From Metallyticus violacea (taxonomy: Eukaryota; Arthropoda; Insecta; Mantodea; Metallyticidae), in NCBI GenBank assembly GCA_030762175.1, contig CM060831.1:85018001-85082000 (forward strand): a stretch of 64,000 nucleotides of DNA. Direction: 5' to 3'. Shown in pieces: positions 45,315 through 56,304 of the stretch (the stretch's first letter is position 1; each line of letters begins with the position of its first letter). The translations under genes and the position numbers were made by a program. The notes below the pieces were generated by a model. It was given only the letters and a program-made list of their open reading frames with translations, had not been told where the DNA came from and did no database searches.

Positions 45315-45901
45315 ATGGAAACAGACATTATGACAGCATTAAAGGTTATAAAGACTAAGATACAAGGTCCAGATTATATTAATATAGCTTTAATTAATAA
45401 AATAATTCACCATACTGCTGATTGTTACATCTTCAATACTTCACTCCATGACATCATCCTATTCCAAGCAATGGAAACAAGCATTCATAAAAACCCCCAT
45501 TTAAGATCTAGAGGTTACAGATCAATAAGCATACTGGCGATGCTGTCCACAGCACTTGAATGCATCATTCATAAACAGCTTACAGATTATCTTAATGAGT
45601 ATGAACTTCTTGACACTTATCAGTTTGGTTTCAGAACAGGCAATAGCACAAATATAGCACTGCTTTATATGTGAAGACATACGTGGTGCCTGTGATGAAC
45701 GAACCTATATTACTTGACATGACTAAAGCTTTTGATTCCATAGACACAAACTTACTTGTTACTAAACTAAAGGTGTTAAATATATCTGACAGTGGTGTCC
45801 TGTGGTTCGACTCCTACCTTTGCGAAATGGCAGCAGCATGTTGTTTCTGGGAATATCTCCTCATCATGGCGGTTCATGAAGGCAGTAGCTACCGAAGGTA
45901 G
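45315..45901 (+). pseudogene. LINE RT, N-terminal and palm parts
   Basis: Two adjoining open parts (45315-45674 and 45671-45901) cover the RT from the thumb-proximal IQGPDYIN box through YRSISILAMLS, FGFRTGNST and the catalytic TKAFDSIDTNLL (motif A with Asp). The last part has a corrupted G-V-P-Q-G-S box, so the RT is inactive here. Confidence 0.8.
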
Positions 45902-46109
45902 TGTTCTGGATCCCTTATTATTTTCATTATACATCAAACATATCCCGTGCTTTTAGTCACAGTAAATATCACCCCTACACTGACGTGTTACAACTTTACA
46001 TACAATCTCGGACTAACGACATTCATGACGCGATAACAAACATTAACCAAAATCTATACTAGTTCATTCATGGAAGCGTACTCTGAGCCTTGGTCTTAAT
46101 GCTTTAAAA

Positions 46110-46541
46110 TTGCAGGCTATGGTCATGGGACACCAGCGATTGCTAAGTGCCATAGACATAGACAATATTCTTCCCATTAATATCAATGAAATAGTAATTC
46201 CTTTCGCTGATTCTGTGAAAAACCTTGGAGTTATTATAGACAGTAATATATGTTGGGAAAACCATGTTGCTGAAATCTGCAGGAAGGTAAATTCTCTAAT
46301 CCATAAATTTAAAAGATTAAACATGTCTCTACCCAGAACCTTAAAAAAAGATCTTGCTGCAATCCCTTGTAATGCCTCACTTCGACTACTGCGATTTTCT
46401 GCTCACAACTTAAACTTTAACCTAATGCAAAAACTAAGGCGTGTTCATAATATATGCCTGTGTTACATCTGTGATATGCATTTGTTCAATCATATAACAC
46501 CCTCCATCGATATGCTGTCTTGGTTCTGCCTGAAAGACTAA
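46110..46541 (+). pseudogene. LINE RT, C-terminal part
   Basis: 143 open codons: the thumb box FADSVKNLGVIIDSNICWEN, then HVAEICRKVNSLIHKFKRLN and the C-terminal segment LMQKLRRVHNICLCYICDMH. The YADD box just upstream is degenerate (HPYTDVLQLY near 45975). Confidence 0.8.
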
Positions 46542-47401
46542 AGAAACATTTATTGTCTCACACTACTTTTCAAAATCATCCATACATCTTCTCCATCTTA
46601 TCTATCTGCTCGTTTTCAAAATCTATCTTCCTCTCATAATCTTAAAACACATTCTGAATCCCAGCACGTACTATTAATACATCGCACCGTACATCACATT
46701 ACTCATCATCATTCAGCATAACCACTGTCTGTCTCTGGAATGCATGCCATGGAATGCCAACATTTAGGAGCATTTCATAAGAAATTGTTTAGTATTATTA
46801 GAAGTGATCAATTACCCTGGATTCAGATTCCTTATGTTACAATGCATTATGTATTTGTTTTACCCTGCTGTAGAATTATTCATTCTATTATTTTTATTAC
46901 TATCATAAATGTTCCTAATGCCTTCATAGTATTGTCAGGGTTTAATTTTATGTTTTGCTTGTATCTTCATTTCCACTTTCAAGATTTACATAGATTGATA
47001 TATGTATAAATTGTTATTGCTGGTGCTTGTATATTATTGTTTATTTTCTTATTTTTTTCTTTTTAGGTTAATATTTTTCATTTTTCGTTATAAGTATTTG
47101 TATATTAGCAAACATGTATTTATATACATAATGTTTTACATTGGTTTATGTGTACGAGTATTGTCAACTTTACTGTCAATGTTGTCATATTATTGCAATA
47201 ACTTCATGTAATTATTATTAGATTGGTAGATCAGAAGAGAAGGCCTAGTGGGTTTAGCTATACCAGGATAAATAAATGTTTTTATTATTCTGATGTTTAG
47301 TATTTCCCATAATGAATCTAAAATTAATATGTATTGATTTTTATGTGCACAACAAACACATTTTCTCTTTTTTGTCATCATTAATACTCTTCACATTTCA
47401 G

Positions 47402-47966
47402 GCCAAATGAGGAAGATCTGTCCAGAAGTTTAAAAAACTCATCCAGAACTTCTATTATTGAAGCTACACAGGATTGTAAAGGGAAAACAAAGAAGCAGAT
47501 ATTTTCATTTAAATTATATGGTAGCACTTACACCAGCACTTCATCTGTAAAAGACCACACATCAATTCATGAACATCAAACAAATAAAATGATAAATAGA
47601 CACCTAAAAAAACGAAGGAAAGCACATAAATGTGAAATTTGTGAGAAGTGGTTTACTCAGAAATGTGATTTAAAGAGACATCTTTTGATTCATGAGGGTA
47701 AAAAACCACATAAATGCAAAGTTTGTGGGAAGAGCTTTACACAGATATCTCATTTAAGAGATCATCTTTTGATTCATGAGGGTAAGAAACTACATAAATG
47801 TGAAGTTTGTGGGAAGAGCTTTACCTGTGCATCTAATTTAAGGAAACATCTTTTGATTCACGAGGGTAAGAAGCCACATAAATGTGAAGTTTGCGAGAAG
47901 AGCTTTACCTGTACATCTAATTTAAGGAGACATCTTTTGATACATAAACATGTGAAGCCACATTAA
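47402..47966 (+). CDS. C2H2 zinc-finger gene copy B, exon 3, four fingers then nonsense
   Basis: The acceptor CACATTTCAG precedes it; one base completes the Glu codon split from exon 2 and the frame is open to TAA at 47964-47966. The spliced product would be 255 residues. Four complete fingers of C-x2-C-x12-H-x3-H type are present (for example HKCKVCGKSFTQISHLRDHL) with EGKKP-type linkers, a standard DNA-binding array. The stop arose by AAA to TAA at the Lys of the next HKC box, because finger text continues in the same frame. The truncated protein could still be functional; the N-terminal part is shared with copy A. Confidence 0.85.
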
Positions 47967-48350
47967 TGTGAAGTTTTTGGGAAGAGCTGTACTCTGACAT
48001 CTTATTTAAGGAGTCATCTTTTAATTCATGAGGGTAAAAAGCCACAAATATAAATTGGGGAGAAGATATTTACCGATACATCTCATTTAAGGGAATATTT
48101 TTGTATTCATGAGGGTAAGAAGTCACATAAATGTAAAGTTTGTGGGAAGAGCTTTATTTTGACCTCTACTTTGGGGAGATATCTTTTTTCACATAAGGTT
48201 GAAAACCACATAAATGTGAAGAATTTGGGAGGAGTTGTACCTGGACATTTAATAAGGAGACATTTTGTTGCATGAGGGTAAGAAGGCAAATAAATATGAA
48301 GTTTGTGAAAAAGGATATATGCAATCATGTACTCTTTGAAGACATCTTTT
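47967..48350 (+). pseudogene. Degenerate fingers 5-9 downstream of the copy B stop
   Basis: Finger 5 (CEVFGKSCTLTSYLRSHLLI) continues in frame with a Cys to Phe change. Finger 6 is broken, finger 7 reads HKCKVCGKSFILTSTLGRYL, finger 8 HKCEEFGRSCTWTF and finger 9 NKYEVCEKGYMQSCTL. Frames change between them. The ancestral gene therefore had about nine fingers. Confidence 0.8.
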
Positions 48351-48616
48351 CACCTATAAGTGATACACTGAAAAAGAAAATAGAACTATGTGGTATGAGC
48401 ATTGTCTATCACACTATAAGTAAACAAATTAATGAGGACTGTAAGTGAAAATTTAATAGTAATAGATTTAATTGCTAAAACTTGTTAAAATTTTTAATTT
48501 CTATAGTTTTATAACTTTTCATTTATTTATTTATTTATTTATTGTTATTCTAGCATATCAAGGTTAAATCCAATAAGTTAATATTAAAAATGGACAAGAG
48601 CAACTACATCAATTTC

Positions 48617-48622
48617 AATAAA
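48617..48622 (+). terminator. Poly(A) signal AATAAA of copy B
   Basis: AATAAA followed by ACTCTTT, at the same place as 15824-15829 in unit A, about 650 bp after the stop. Confidence 0.5.
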
Positions 48623-48779
48623 CATACTCTTTTTGTTAATTCATATAGTGTAGAAATGGAAAATACTGTTATAATAAACCTTAATAGTACAATATTTTTA
48701 GGTGTTCTAAATGACTCAGATGTATTTTGGAATAAACACTTTTACCATATGTAGTAAATTTAGCAAATTTCTAATGCAA

Positions 48780-49375
48780 TGCAATTTTTAAGTAGGAGCT
48801 CTACTAAAGATATTTTGAGAAGGGTATATTTTGTTTATGTATATTCTATATTAGCTTTGTTATACACTTCTGGGGAGCAGCAATTTCATCATCTATGGCT
48901 TTTAAATGGCATAAGAAAATATTTAAAATAATGCAACAATGACTACCTCATGCTCGCAATGAACTAATTATTTATTAATGAATTAAATGTTTCTTTACCG
49001 TGCATGGAAATAGATGGTAATAATCTTAAACAGCTTTTTTTTAGGAATAACAAACACTATCTTATATCATACTAGATCAGCTGGGCTAACTCACAGTATC
49101 ACAGACTTTCAAAAAGCATCCATTTTGTATCACATAGAAATGCACTCCGTATAATAAAATACCAAAATCATTTGAAAGCACTTCAAATACAAAATTTAAA
49201 AAAATATGTTAAAAAACTATGGTTGAAACAATTTTTATACAGTGGAGTAATTTTGCATTATGGAGTTAAATATGTATATAATAATTTATAGTTAAGTATT
49301 AATATTAACTGATGGAGCCAACAAATTGTATTTAATCAGTGAATAAAAAGCCTTGAACCTTAAACACTTTATTAT
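48780..49375 (+). mobile_element. LINE 3' fragment, strongly decayed
   Basis: The + strand reads STKDILRRVYFVYVYSILAL then GEQQF (a degraded Y-G-I-x-x-W-G region), SHRNALRIIKYQNHLKALQI and LKKYVKKLWLKQFLYSGV, the order of the end of a LINE ORF2 of jockey/CR1 type. Many stops. It ends before AATAAAAAGCCTTGAACC, a likely 3' end. Confidence 0.5.
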
Positions 49376-49499
49376 TTATTTAAAGACATAGCAGGTGTTA
49401 AACAGTTGATATTTAATGCATACAGTGTTGATAGAAATTGCATATAGTAGTCTTAAAAACAATTCATATCTTTTAATTGATAATTTTGTATGATTTAGT

Positions 49500-50030
49500 T
49501 GAACTACACATTCTTAATACTTCACTTATAGTATATAGAACCAGTTTCCAGAACATTTTGTTCTCATCAGCTAGGCTAAAATTTAACTGTTGGATAATTC
49601 GTTAACCTGTGGGAATGTGTATTCTGTTCTGGTGACAGTGTGATAAACTTGTAGTTTGTTTTTATCCTTGGCTATGTCAAAGTTCATTAGATTGTCTTTA
49701 TATTTGTAGATGTAGATTTTCTCCCAAGTTGCTAGTTCTGTAGATCCTTGTACTGATTTTAATAATTTTGCTTTATTCACAATGTCGTGATTTTTTGTCC
49801 AAAAATGATATGCTACTACTGATTTCTCTATTTGCTTGTACTTTATGTTCTTGAAATGTTCCTTTAACCTTGTGCCTTTGTTTCTATTTGTTTTTCCAAT
49901 GTAAATTTTTTTTTTCACATTCTGCACAATTTATTTTGTAAATGCTGCTTTTTTCTCTTGTGGAATACTGTCATTATCGTGTCTATCAGTAGGTTTTTAA
50001 AATTAAATTATTAAATGTAAATCCAATTTA
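49500..50030 (-). mobile_element. 5'-truncated Penelope-like element, GIY-YIG end
   Basis: The tail at 49505-49580 matches the other Penelope tails (ACTTCACTTA, GAACCAGTTTCCAGAACATT). The minus-strand nuclease at 49927-49583 reads IYIGKTNRNKGTRLKEHFKN, VVAYHFWTKNHDIVNKAKLL and TELATWEKIYIYKYKDNLM. The GIY box is in another frame because of an A-rich expansion near 49905. It ends at the linker near 50030. It is more diverged than the 36-39 kb pair. Confidence 0.85.
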
Positions 50031-50324
50031 CATTTTAATTTATATCTTGTTGCCTTTATAACCATTAAAATCATTATTTTGAATGGATTTGAAAATTCTT
50101 TAAGTCAAGATTTAAAACATTAGATTTGTCTTAATGTATATATTTGAAATATAAAACTCATAAGCAAAGACAAGTTATATTCATCAAAATAAATACATGC
50201 TATTTTGATTATTGGTGACATTGTCTTTATGAATATCAACTTCACCTTTAAGAGTATAGTTAATATTTTACTCATAAAGTGAACATTCCCAATATCAAAG
50301 TACCTATGGTCAAAATGAAATTAC

Positions 50325-50386
50325 CGCCTGTGGTGCCTCAGTAGTGAAAACGGGCGTTAAACACTACTCAAAAAAAAAAAAAAAAT
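50325..50386 (+). mobile_element. SINE family A, 3' end only
   Basis: CCGCCTGTGGTGCCTCAGTA then GTGAAAACGGGCGTTAAACA and poly-A: an almost perfect family A tail without its tRNA head. Confidence 0.8.
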
Positions 50387-50810
50387 GAAATTAACCTTGT
50401 AGCAGGTGCATTTGTTCTATTTCGAATGCAGGCACACTACATTTTTATCTTTTACTTTTTTTGGATGTGTAATGCATTAAAAATAGGTGTAATTAATAAA
50501 TAATGGAAATAAAATGTATAAATGTTTCTGGGTTTTTCCTTAAATATTGAATAAAACACTAATTATAAGAATGGTACAAATGTACTCTGTATTTCCTTGC
50601 TAATGATTAATTTCAAAAAGCAAAATATAACATGTTATAATGTTTTACATGTTATAACATGTAATACTTTTACAATATTTACGTTATCTTTTCCAGTGTC
50701 ATTTTTTAGAAATGTGATAAGCAGTTCCATATATCATTGAATTTGAATTGATTTATTCCCATAACCTCATTAGTACAATTATTAAGCTTTGTCAATGTAA
50801 TCTCAAACTA

Positions 50811-51089
50811 TCATGTATACACAAAAAGAGATGAAAATACAATTAAGTTGTATACTTCTTCCAGTAATTCTGGACATTTCCAATGACCAAACTGTACAAT
50901 AATAGGATTAATAAGCAGTTGCTCATTTTGGACTGGCCACTGGACATGATTGTCTAGTGGAACATCTACAGATTTGGTTTTATGAATGATAACATATGTA
51001 AGATCTGCAAACTGACAAGATTCTAAACGGAGAACATCTATTGGAATGCACAGAACTGAGGAAAGCTGCACTGATGGGAAAATACACAA
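50811..51089 (-). CDS. Open reading frame of unknown origin, 92 codons
   Basis: It starts MCIFPSVQLSSVLCIPIDVL and continues FADLTYVIIHKTKSVDVPLD, NHVQWPVQNEQLLINPIIVQ and FGHWKCPELLEEVYNLIVF. The composition is protein-like, with evenly spread Trp, Cys and Pro, unlike the low-complexity frames around it. A possible acceptor (TTTGCAG) lies inside, at the boundary before DLTYV. It sits in a stretch present in unit B only. I do not recognise the family; it may be a transposon-borne or retroposed fragment. Confidence 0.25.
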   Translation of the reverse strand: MCIFPSVQLSSVLCIPIDVLRLESCQFADLTYVIIHKTKSVDVPLDNHVQWPVQNEQLLINPIIVQFGHWKCPELLEEVYNLIVFSSLFVYT

Positions 51090-51496
51090 ATTATATTGGC
51101 TGGCCAGGGAAAAATTGTTGGATCAAAATCCTGCATATTAGATCAACAACAACAACAGGATTAATAATCAGTTCGTTTAAACTTCTAATGTGTAAGGGCA
51201 TTTGTCATTTAAATACTTTTTTAAGATTTATAAAAATATTTGTTATATGAATGTTTAATGCAATCTGGCATTTTTTTTATAAAGAACAGACTTTATTATA
51301 CAGGATCTTTTTCTGTTGCTGTTTTGGTCTATGATTGTTCACATGACCTCTAGTGTGATAAGACTACAGGTCTTTATTTATGAACAATGATTTCCTTTTT
51401 ACTAATTGCTCTAGTTTATATGCCTAATTAGCATGACAGTAAGGATGTTATTGTTCTGCTTATTTGCATAGTTCTTTACTCTTTAAATATATATGC

Positions 51497-51772
51497 ATAT
51501 ATCCCATGGTTGGCTGAGATCATTAAGTCACGGACAACAGGAAGTCTTGGGGTTCAGTTTCCACTAGAGCCATCCTCCTGAGTTTTTTTTTTTCTCCCTC
51601 TTCCTCATAATTGACAAATTCATGGATAGTACCCCAAAATTAGTCCTGAAATGCTCCCTCCTTTAAAAAAAAATTCTTTCCCAGTTAATTATTTCATCTC
51701 ATGTATCATCATTGTCCACTGTCTGTTGTGCCTCAATAATTAAAACAGGCATTAAACACTATTAAAAAAGGG
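51497..51772 (+). mobile_element. tRNA-derived SINE, family A, diverged
   Basis: A-box region GGTTGGCTGAGATCATTAAG, B-box region GGGGTTCAGTTTCC, family body (TACCCCAAAATTAGTCCTG) and tail (GTGCCTCAATAATTAAAACA). More substitutions than in 28867-29164. Confidence 0.8.
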
Positions 51773-51799
51773 TATGGAACTTCTTAAAATTTCTGGTTC

Positions 51800-52830
51800 C
51801 AATTAATTTGAAAAGTACTTTATTAAATTTACATTTTTCTCATTTTATTGCAAATTTCAAGAATAAGTTTTTCATTAGATAAATTACAATCAGTGTGTCA
51901 ATTCCCAGAAAGTTGTGGTTATTGACTTGCTATATGACTTAATATGAACATCTGCATGTAGACATTGGTGAACTTCTGTTTTACTATTGTTAAGATTTGC
52001 TTCAAGTTTTGGCAAATGTAGGCTTCTGATGTTACAAGATTAATATTACAGCATAAGAGATTACTTTATATTCATTTGCTTCTGGAAAGTTTTTTATGTA
52101 AATTAAAAATAGCAATGAACCTAAGACTTATCTTTGAGGAACACCCTTATGCACTTCTTTATAAAGAGAGTGTATTATTAATATAGTTACCAGATTCACA
52201 ATTTATTTCACTGCTGTAATCTTAGATGGGAATGAAGAATTTGGTTTACTTTACTTCTTAGACCATAACATTCCAATTTATATAATAAGAGTTCATGAAA
52301 CACAAAATCTACTGATTTTACTTTGGTTCATTTCATCTAAACATTCATGAATATATTCTCTTACTGCGTGGAAGTGGAATATCCTTTCCTGAAACCATGT
52401 TGCCAATGTACTAATATGCTATTGCTGTTTAAAAAATTAGATTTTCTAGTTAAAAGTACTAAAGTTTTCTAAATATTGAGGCAAGTGTAATATATTTGAC
52501 TATTCAAGTTCACATCCTGTTTTGAACATTGGGCTAACTACAATTCTTTTAAGCAAATCTGGAAATATTCCATTATTTATTGAATAGTTAATTAAATAAA
52601 CTGGAATATTTAGCAGTAATTTCGAGCATTTTTTTAACATAATGCACAAAAACCCATCCCATACATAGGACTCATTCTTTATTATTAAAACTGATTATGA
52701 ACTTGTATAATTCCCTATCATTTGTCTCATGGATATAGATTGTGTTTGTTAATCCCTGAGTAATGTAGAGTAATTGATGTTTTTAGAATGTATTATCGTA
52801 AGGAAGTGGTTGTAAATTATTTTGCAAAAA
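51800..52830 (-). mobile_element. LINE fragment, decayed RT
   Basis: Minus strand, from high to low: DGFLCIMLKKCSKLLLNIPV, IFPDLLKRIVVSPMFKTG (RT start, near 52540), WFQERIFHFHAVREYIHECL (near 52370) and HKGVPQR-stop-VLGSLLFLIYI (the G-V-P-Q-G-S-V-L-G-P-L box with G-S lost, near 52130). NFLGI lies near 51920. This is the motif order of a jockey/CR1-type RT, with many stops. Confidence 0.65.
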
Positions 52831-54045
52831 TCTGACATTACTTTATTTTTTTTTTTTTTTTCCTTTCAACTTTGAAGTATTGTTATTTATTGAATTTCAC
52901 ATTGTTTTTGTTTTTTTTTTAGCAGAATTGGTTGCTTAAAGTATAAGATAGTTAACATATTGGTTTTTTGTAATCTTTACATAATTTGCTTATAATCAAT
53001 ATTGTATTTTGATAAAATTTATATATATATAGATAGTAATTATAAAAGCAGAAAAGGATAAAACACTAAGAGAAAGTCACACTTGAAATTGCTATATTTC
53101 AAACTCATCGAGGGATTTCAAGTGACTTTATCTTAGTGTTTTATCCTTTTAAAATCTATTATTATTATTACTGTTAATTTGTTACATTGCTAATAGTGTT
53201 ACTTTATATATATTTTTCTTTTATATATATACCTCAATTTGTTGCATAGAAGATTAACTTTGTAACTGGATTTTGTCAAATTTTCTTTACTACAGATTTT
53301 TTTTTATTTAAGGACCAGCTATTTAGATACTGGATAAGTGTTTTAAAGAATGCATTCTAATTTTTATTAGTGTTTGGTGCCTTGTAAACATCAATTCAAT
53401 TTTCACAAGATTGTATTTCAAATAGTTCCATTATTACGGTTTCCCCTTTATCACTGACATTCATGAATTAAATATATATACATGCATTTGGCAAATTACA
53501 CTATCAGTTATTTGGGTTCAGTGTTCTGAAATATGAAATTCATTGTTAAATGTTGAATACGTGTTTTCATTATATTAGTAATAATATAATCTAAGGTTGG
53601 ATTCAGTTATAGTGACTACTAGGACAAAAGGCAGATGTAGCTTTCTTGAGATTGTAGATTTTTAATAAATCATTGAAATTATTATAAGCAACATTAATGT
53701 TGAAGTCAACTAGAATAAGCTTCACATAATTTAGAACTAGGAGAAAAAAAAAAAAACACCCACACTCATGACTTTTCAAACAATAGAACAAGGGTAGTTT
53801 ATATCCATTAATTATATATATATCATCTCATTTTCTGTTAAGCCATGTTGTTATAAAGGATTAATACAATCTAGTACTTCCAACACTAAGTCACTTTTAT
53901 TGCTTAAATCATAACATTTTTCTGTAATCTTACAATTAATGCCTTTCCTATCAGATTTACCAAATAATGTTTAAATGTAGTACATACTTGTATGTAGATC
54001 ATGGGTAATGTTGTGTTTTCTTGGTTAGGTTGAGAACTTTTAGAA
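52831..54045. other. AT-rich sequence, no gene recognised
   Basis: It contains T runs near 52850 and 52915, TA-rich microsatellites near 53020, 53220 and 53815, and the hairpin element below. No supported coding sequence. Confidence 0.5.
53052..53150. repeat. Long hairpin, arms about 37 bp
   Basis: Arm 53052-53090 (AAAAGGATAAAACACTAAGA, then AAAGTCACACTTGAAAT) pairs with 53114-53150 around a 23-nt loop, with one mismatch and a 2-nt bulge. A related sequence lies at 39563-39600 (AAAAGCAGAAGAAGATAAAA), so it is a dispersed foldback family rather than a chance palindrome. Confidence 0.75.
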
Positions 54046-54049
54046 CTCC

Positions 54050-54105
54050 CCATATATCATCAGTGTCCACCACTGTGGTGCCTCAGTAGTAAATACAATT
54101 AGGCT
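54050..54105 (+). mobile_element. SINE family A, 3' fragment
   Basis: ATATATCATCAGTGTCCACC then ACTGTGGTGCCTCAGTAGTA matches the family A tail. The head is missing. Confidence 0.7.
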
Positions 54106-54871
54106 CGTTGTGAGCATTAGCAAAATTTTGCTGAAAATCTCTCTTAATATCCCATAAAAAATCCGGGAGTGTTTGAATTTAGAATTTTAAAAAATACAAA
54201 GATGTTATTTGCCCTAGAATTGCAGTAAAACATGCAAGAAATTTTAATTGCCCAAAGGAATTTTGTGAAATAATTGTGGTTTTTCTGTGCTGCAAATAAA
54301 TAAAATCCCACCTCACCTCAGATCAGTAGTATTCTGAAAATTCACACGAATTTGTTGTCAATCTGTTGTAATTCTTGTAACAAAACCACTTTCAATTTTG
54401 GCAATTTAGTTACTCTATAGGACCACAGAGAATTTCTTTATCACGTCGTTTTCGGTTATAAATTTTATTTCGAATGGGAAGGTTAGAAATTTTCTCTGCA
54501 AATGTTAACACACAGTTATACAGAAATATTTTATATTATAGTTTTATCTTGTGGGGTGAGCTATTTTAATACATACAACAATAAAATCCCTGCAGTTAAG
54601 AACTGTAGTTCATGAATTGCAAGCAAAACATCTAACGAGTATACAGGTAGGTAACGCCGGGAATTTACTTTTCTCCTTTTTACCCGAGTTTATGGCTGGG
54701 TACAAAAGTTTGACAGTTTAACAGACTTCTGACATCTAGCAGGTCAAAACTTTAAGATAAATTATTTTCAGTAAATGATGCTGCTGCAGTTGCCATAGTA
54801 ACGAGGTTAAATGTTTTTGTTCATTTTCCAAAACAATTTCAAGATAAACTTGAACTTATACTTGACATATA

Positions 54872-56045
54872 TGAGGGTAGGTTCATAAGTTTCCGGCCTA
54901 AGCATTTTCTAGGTATAATAAAGACAAAAACTTATTTCAATTTTCAATATAGTTACCCTTTATTGCAATACAGTTCTCACATCTTTCAATTAACATTTCA
55001 ACCCTCCCCCCCTAATAGCAACAAGTTTTGTCTACAAAATAGGCATAAACGGCATCCATCTCTTTGTCACACTTAAATTTCCTTCCCAGAAGGTCCTTGA
55101 GTTTTGAGAAGAGGAAATAGTCACTGGGGCTAGATCTGGGCTGTAGGGCGAATGGTCGATCTCCTTGAAGCCACATTTCTTCACAGCTTCCTTTGCAGCA
55201 AGAGCTGTGTGCACAGACAGGCGCGTTGTCGTGAAGAAGGCGCACACCACCACTCAGCTTTCCTCGTCTTTTCTCTTTGATGGAAGCAAGTAGTCTGTGC
55301 TGTAGGCCAGCATAGTACTCCTCATTTACTGTGGTGTTCCTCTCCTTGAAGTCAATGAAGAGTATTCCTTCACAGTCCCAAACGATTGTGGCCATGATCT
55401 TCTCGGTTGACTGAGTGACCTTGGCCTTTAGAGGCGGTGCTTTACCAGGTTCACGCCACTTCATTGATTCTTAAGGGATCATAGTAGAGTACCATAATTT
55501 CATCTCCTGTAATAATGGTTTGCAGAAGTTCTCTCTCTCGTTGCCATGGCAGAGTTCCAAAAACGCCTGACAACAAATAACTCGTTGCTGCTTTTGGACT
55601 GAGGAAAGAAATCTAGGCACCCATCTAGCGCTAACCTTATTCATGTTTAAATGTTCATGAATAATTCGAAGGACTGCTGTTTTAGAAAGGCCGAACCTTG
55701 CTGCTATGTCTGTAACTTTAACCGCCGTTTTCCATAATTTCTCCTTCCATAAGAGCGACGTTTTCAGGAGTGAGCACCTCCAAGGACCGACCTGCACGCT
55801 CTTCGTCTTCAATGCTTTCTTGACCCATTCTTTTACGGTAGAATATGAGGGGGATGCTTCCCCATATACACCGGTAAGTCCTTTTGTGAGGAACTCAATA
55901 ACAGCTCGAAAATACATTTTAACACAGCGGAGCGGAAGTTACAGCTGCAATTATTTATTGAATAGATAAGGTATGACATCAGATAAGAATTTTATGAGGG
56001 TGATATCCTTATCGGCTAGGCCGGAAACTTATGGACCTACCCTCG
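54872..56045 (-). mobile_element. mariner element with TIRs and TA duplication, 1174 bp
   Basis: The left end, TGAGGGTAGGTTCATAAGTT then TCCGGCCTA, and the right end, in reverse complement CGAGGGTAGGTCCATAAGTT then TCCGGCCTAG, form TIRs with two mismatches. TA flanks both ends (54870-54871 and 56046-56047). Size and TIRs fit a classical mariner. The transposase occupies 55012-55917 on the minus strand. Confidence 0.92.
55012..55917 (-). pseudogene. mariner transposase, one frameshift plus damage near the third Asp
   Basis: The N-terminal part (55917-55471) reads MYFRAVIEFLTKGLTG, YSTVKEWVKKALKTKS, VTDIAARFGLSKTAVLRIIH (helix-turn-helix) and VSARWVPRFLS. At the junction the frame changes and gives ITGDEIMVLYYDP with the first catalytic Asp. 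The second part (55464-55012) has MATIVWDCEGILFIDF, LLHDNAPVCAH (second Asp) and SPSDYFLFSKLKDLLGRKF (third Asp). The P-P-Y-S-P-D-L-A segment before the third Asp is shortened. A recent but dead copy. Confidence 0.88.
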
Positions 56046-56304
56046 TATGTGTTTTTCTGCAGATTTGGGCATGATACCTTTCACAGTGTTTTTGTGCACG
56101 GTTCACAAAATTGGATGCTGGAATCTCTTGCTTAGGCAGAACTTGTGGTGAAAACCATGTATTGCGTATCGAGTTACTGCGTGTGAGGGGCTCGTAGTTT
56201 GCCTGTTTCTATTCGCCCATCATTATGGCATCGGTTAAGTAGAAGTCATTCCACATATTGTTCTTTTCTAGGAGAATTTGGCGTTTGTTAATTGATTTGA
56301 TTTA

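Larger units (their letters stand above)
44930..47280 (+). mobile_element. LINE in intron 2 of copy B, RT mostly recognisable
   Basis: The + strand carries, in order, ALKVIKTKIQGPDYINIALI (RT start, 45330), SRGYRSISILAMLSTALECI, YQFGFRTGNSTNIALL, then after a stop and frame change LLDMTKAFDSIDTNLLVTKL (motif A, 45715). SVLDPLLF-type text lies near 45900, and QAMVMGHQRLLSAID and FADSVKNLGVIIDSNICWEN at 46110-46260. The C-terminus runs to the WNAMPWNAKHLG-like stretch near 46745. Several frameshifts are present. Its 3' end lies near 47280 (AATAAATG). It is a CR1/jockey-like non-LTR element, absent from unit A. Confidence 0.85.
25140..51210 (+). repeat. Unit B of a tandem segmental duplication
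   Basis: This is the direct-orientation partner of unit A. It keeps the order of conserved blocks: leader block, hAT-like fossil, DDE fossil, mariner fossil, exon 1, intron 1 blocks, exon 2, exon 3, 3' UTR and distal block. It is about 10 kb longer because of insertions private to B: SINEs, a 1.3-kb mariner, the Penelope inverted pair, a second mariner, and LINEs in both introns and after exon 3. Confidence 0.85.

Noticed and set aside
47007..47211. Phe/Tyr-rich + strand frame
   Set aside because: AT-rich 3' UTR of the LINE; hydrophobic composition is a by-product of base composition.
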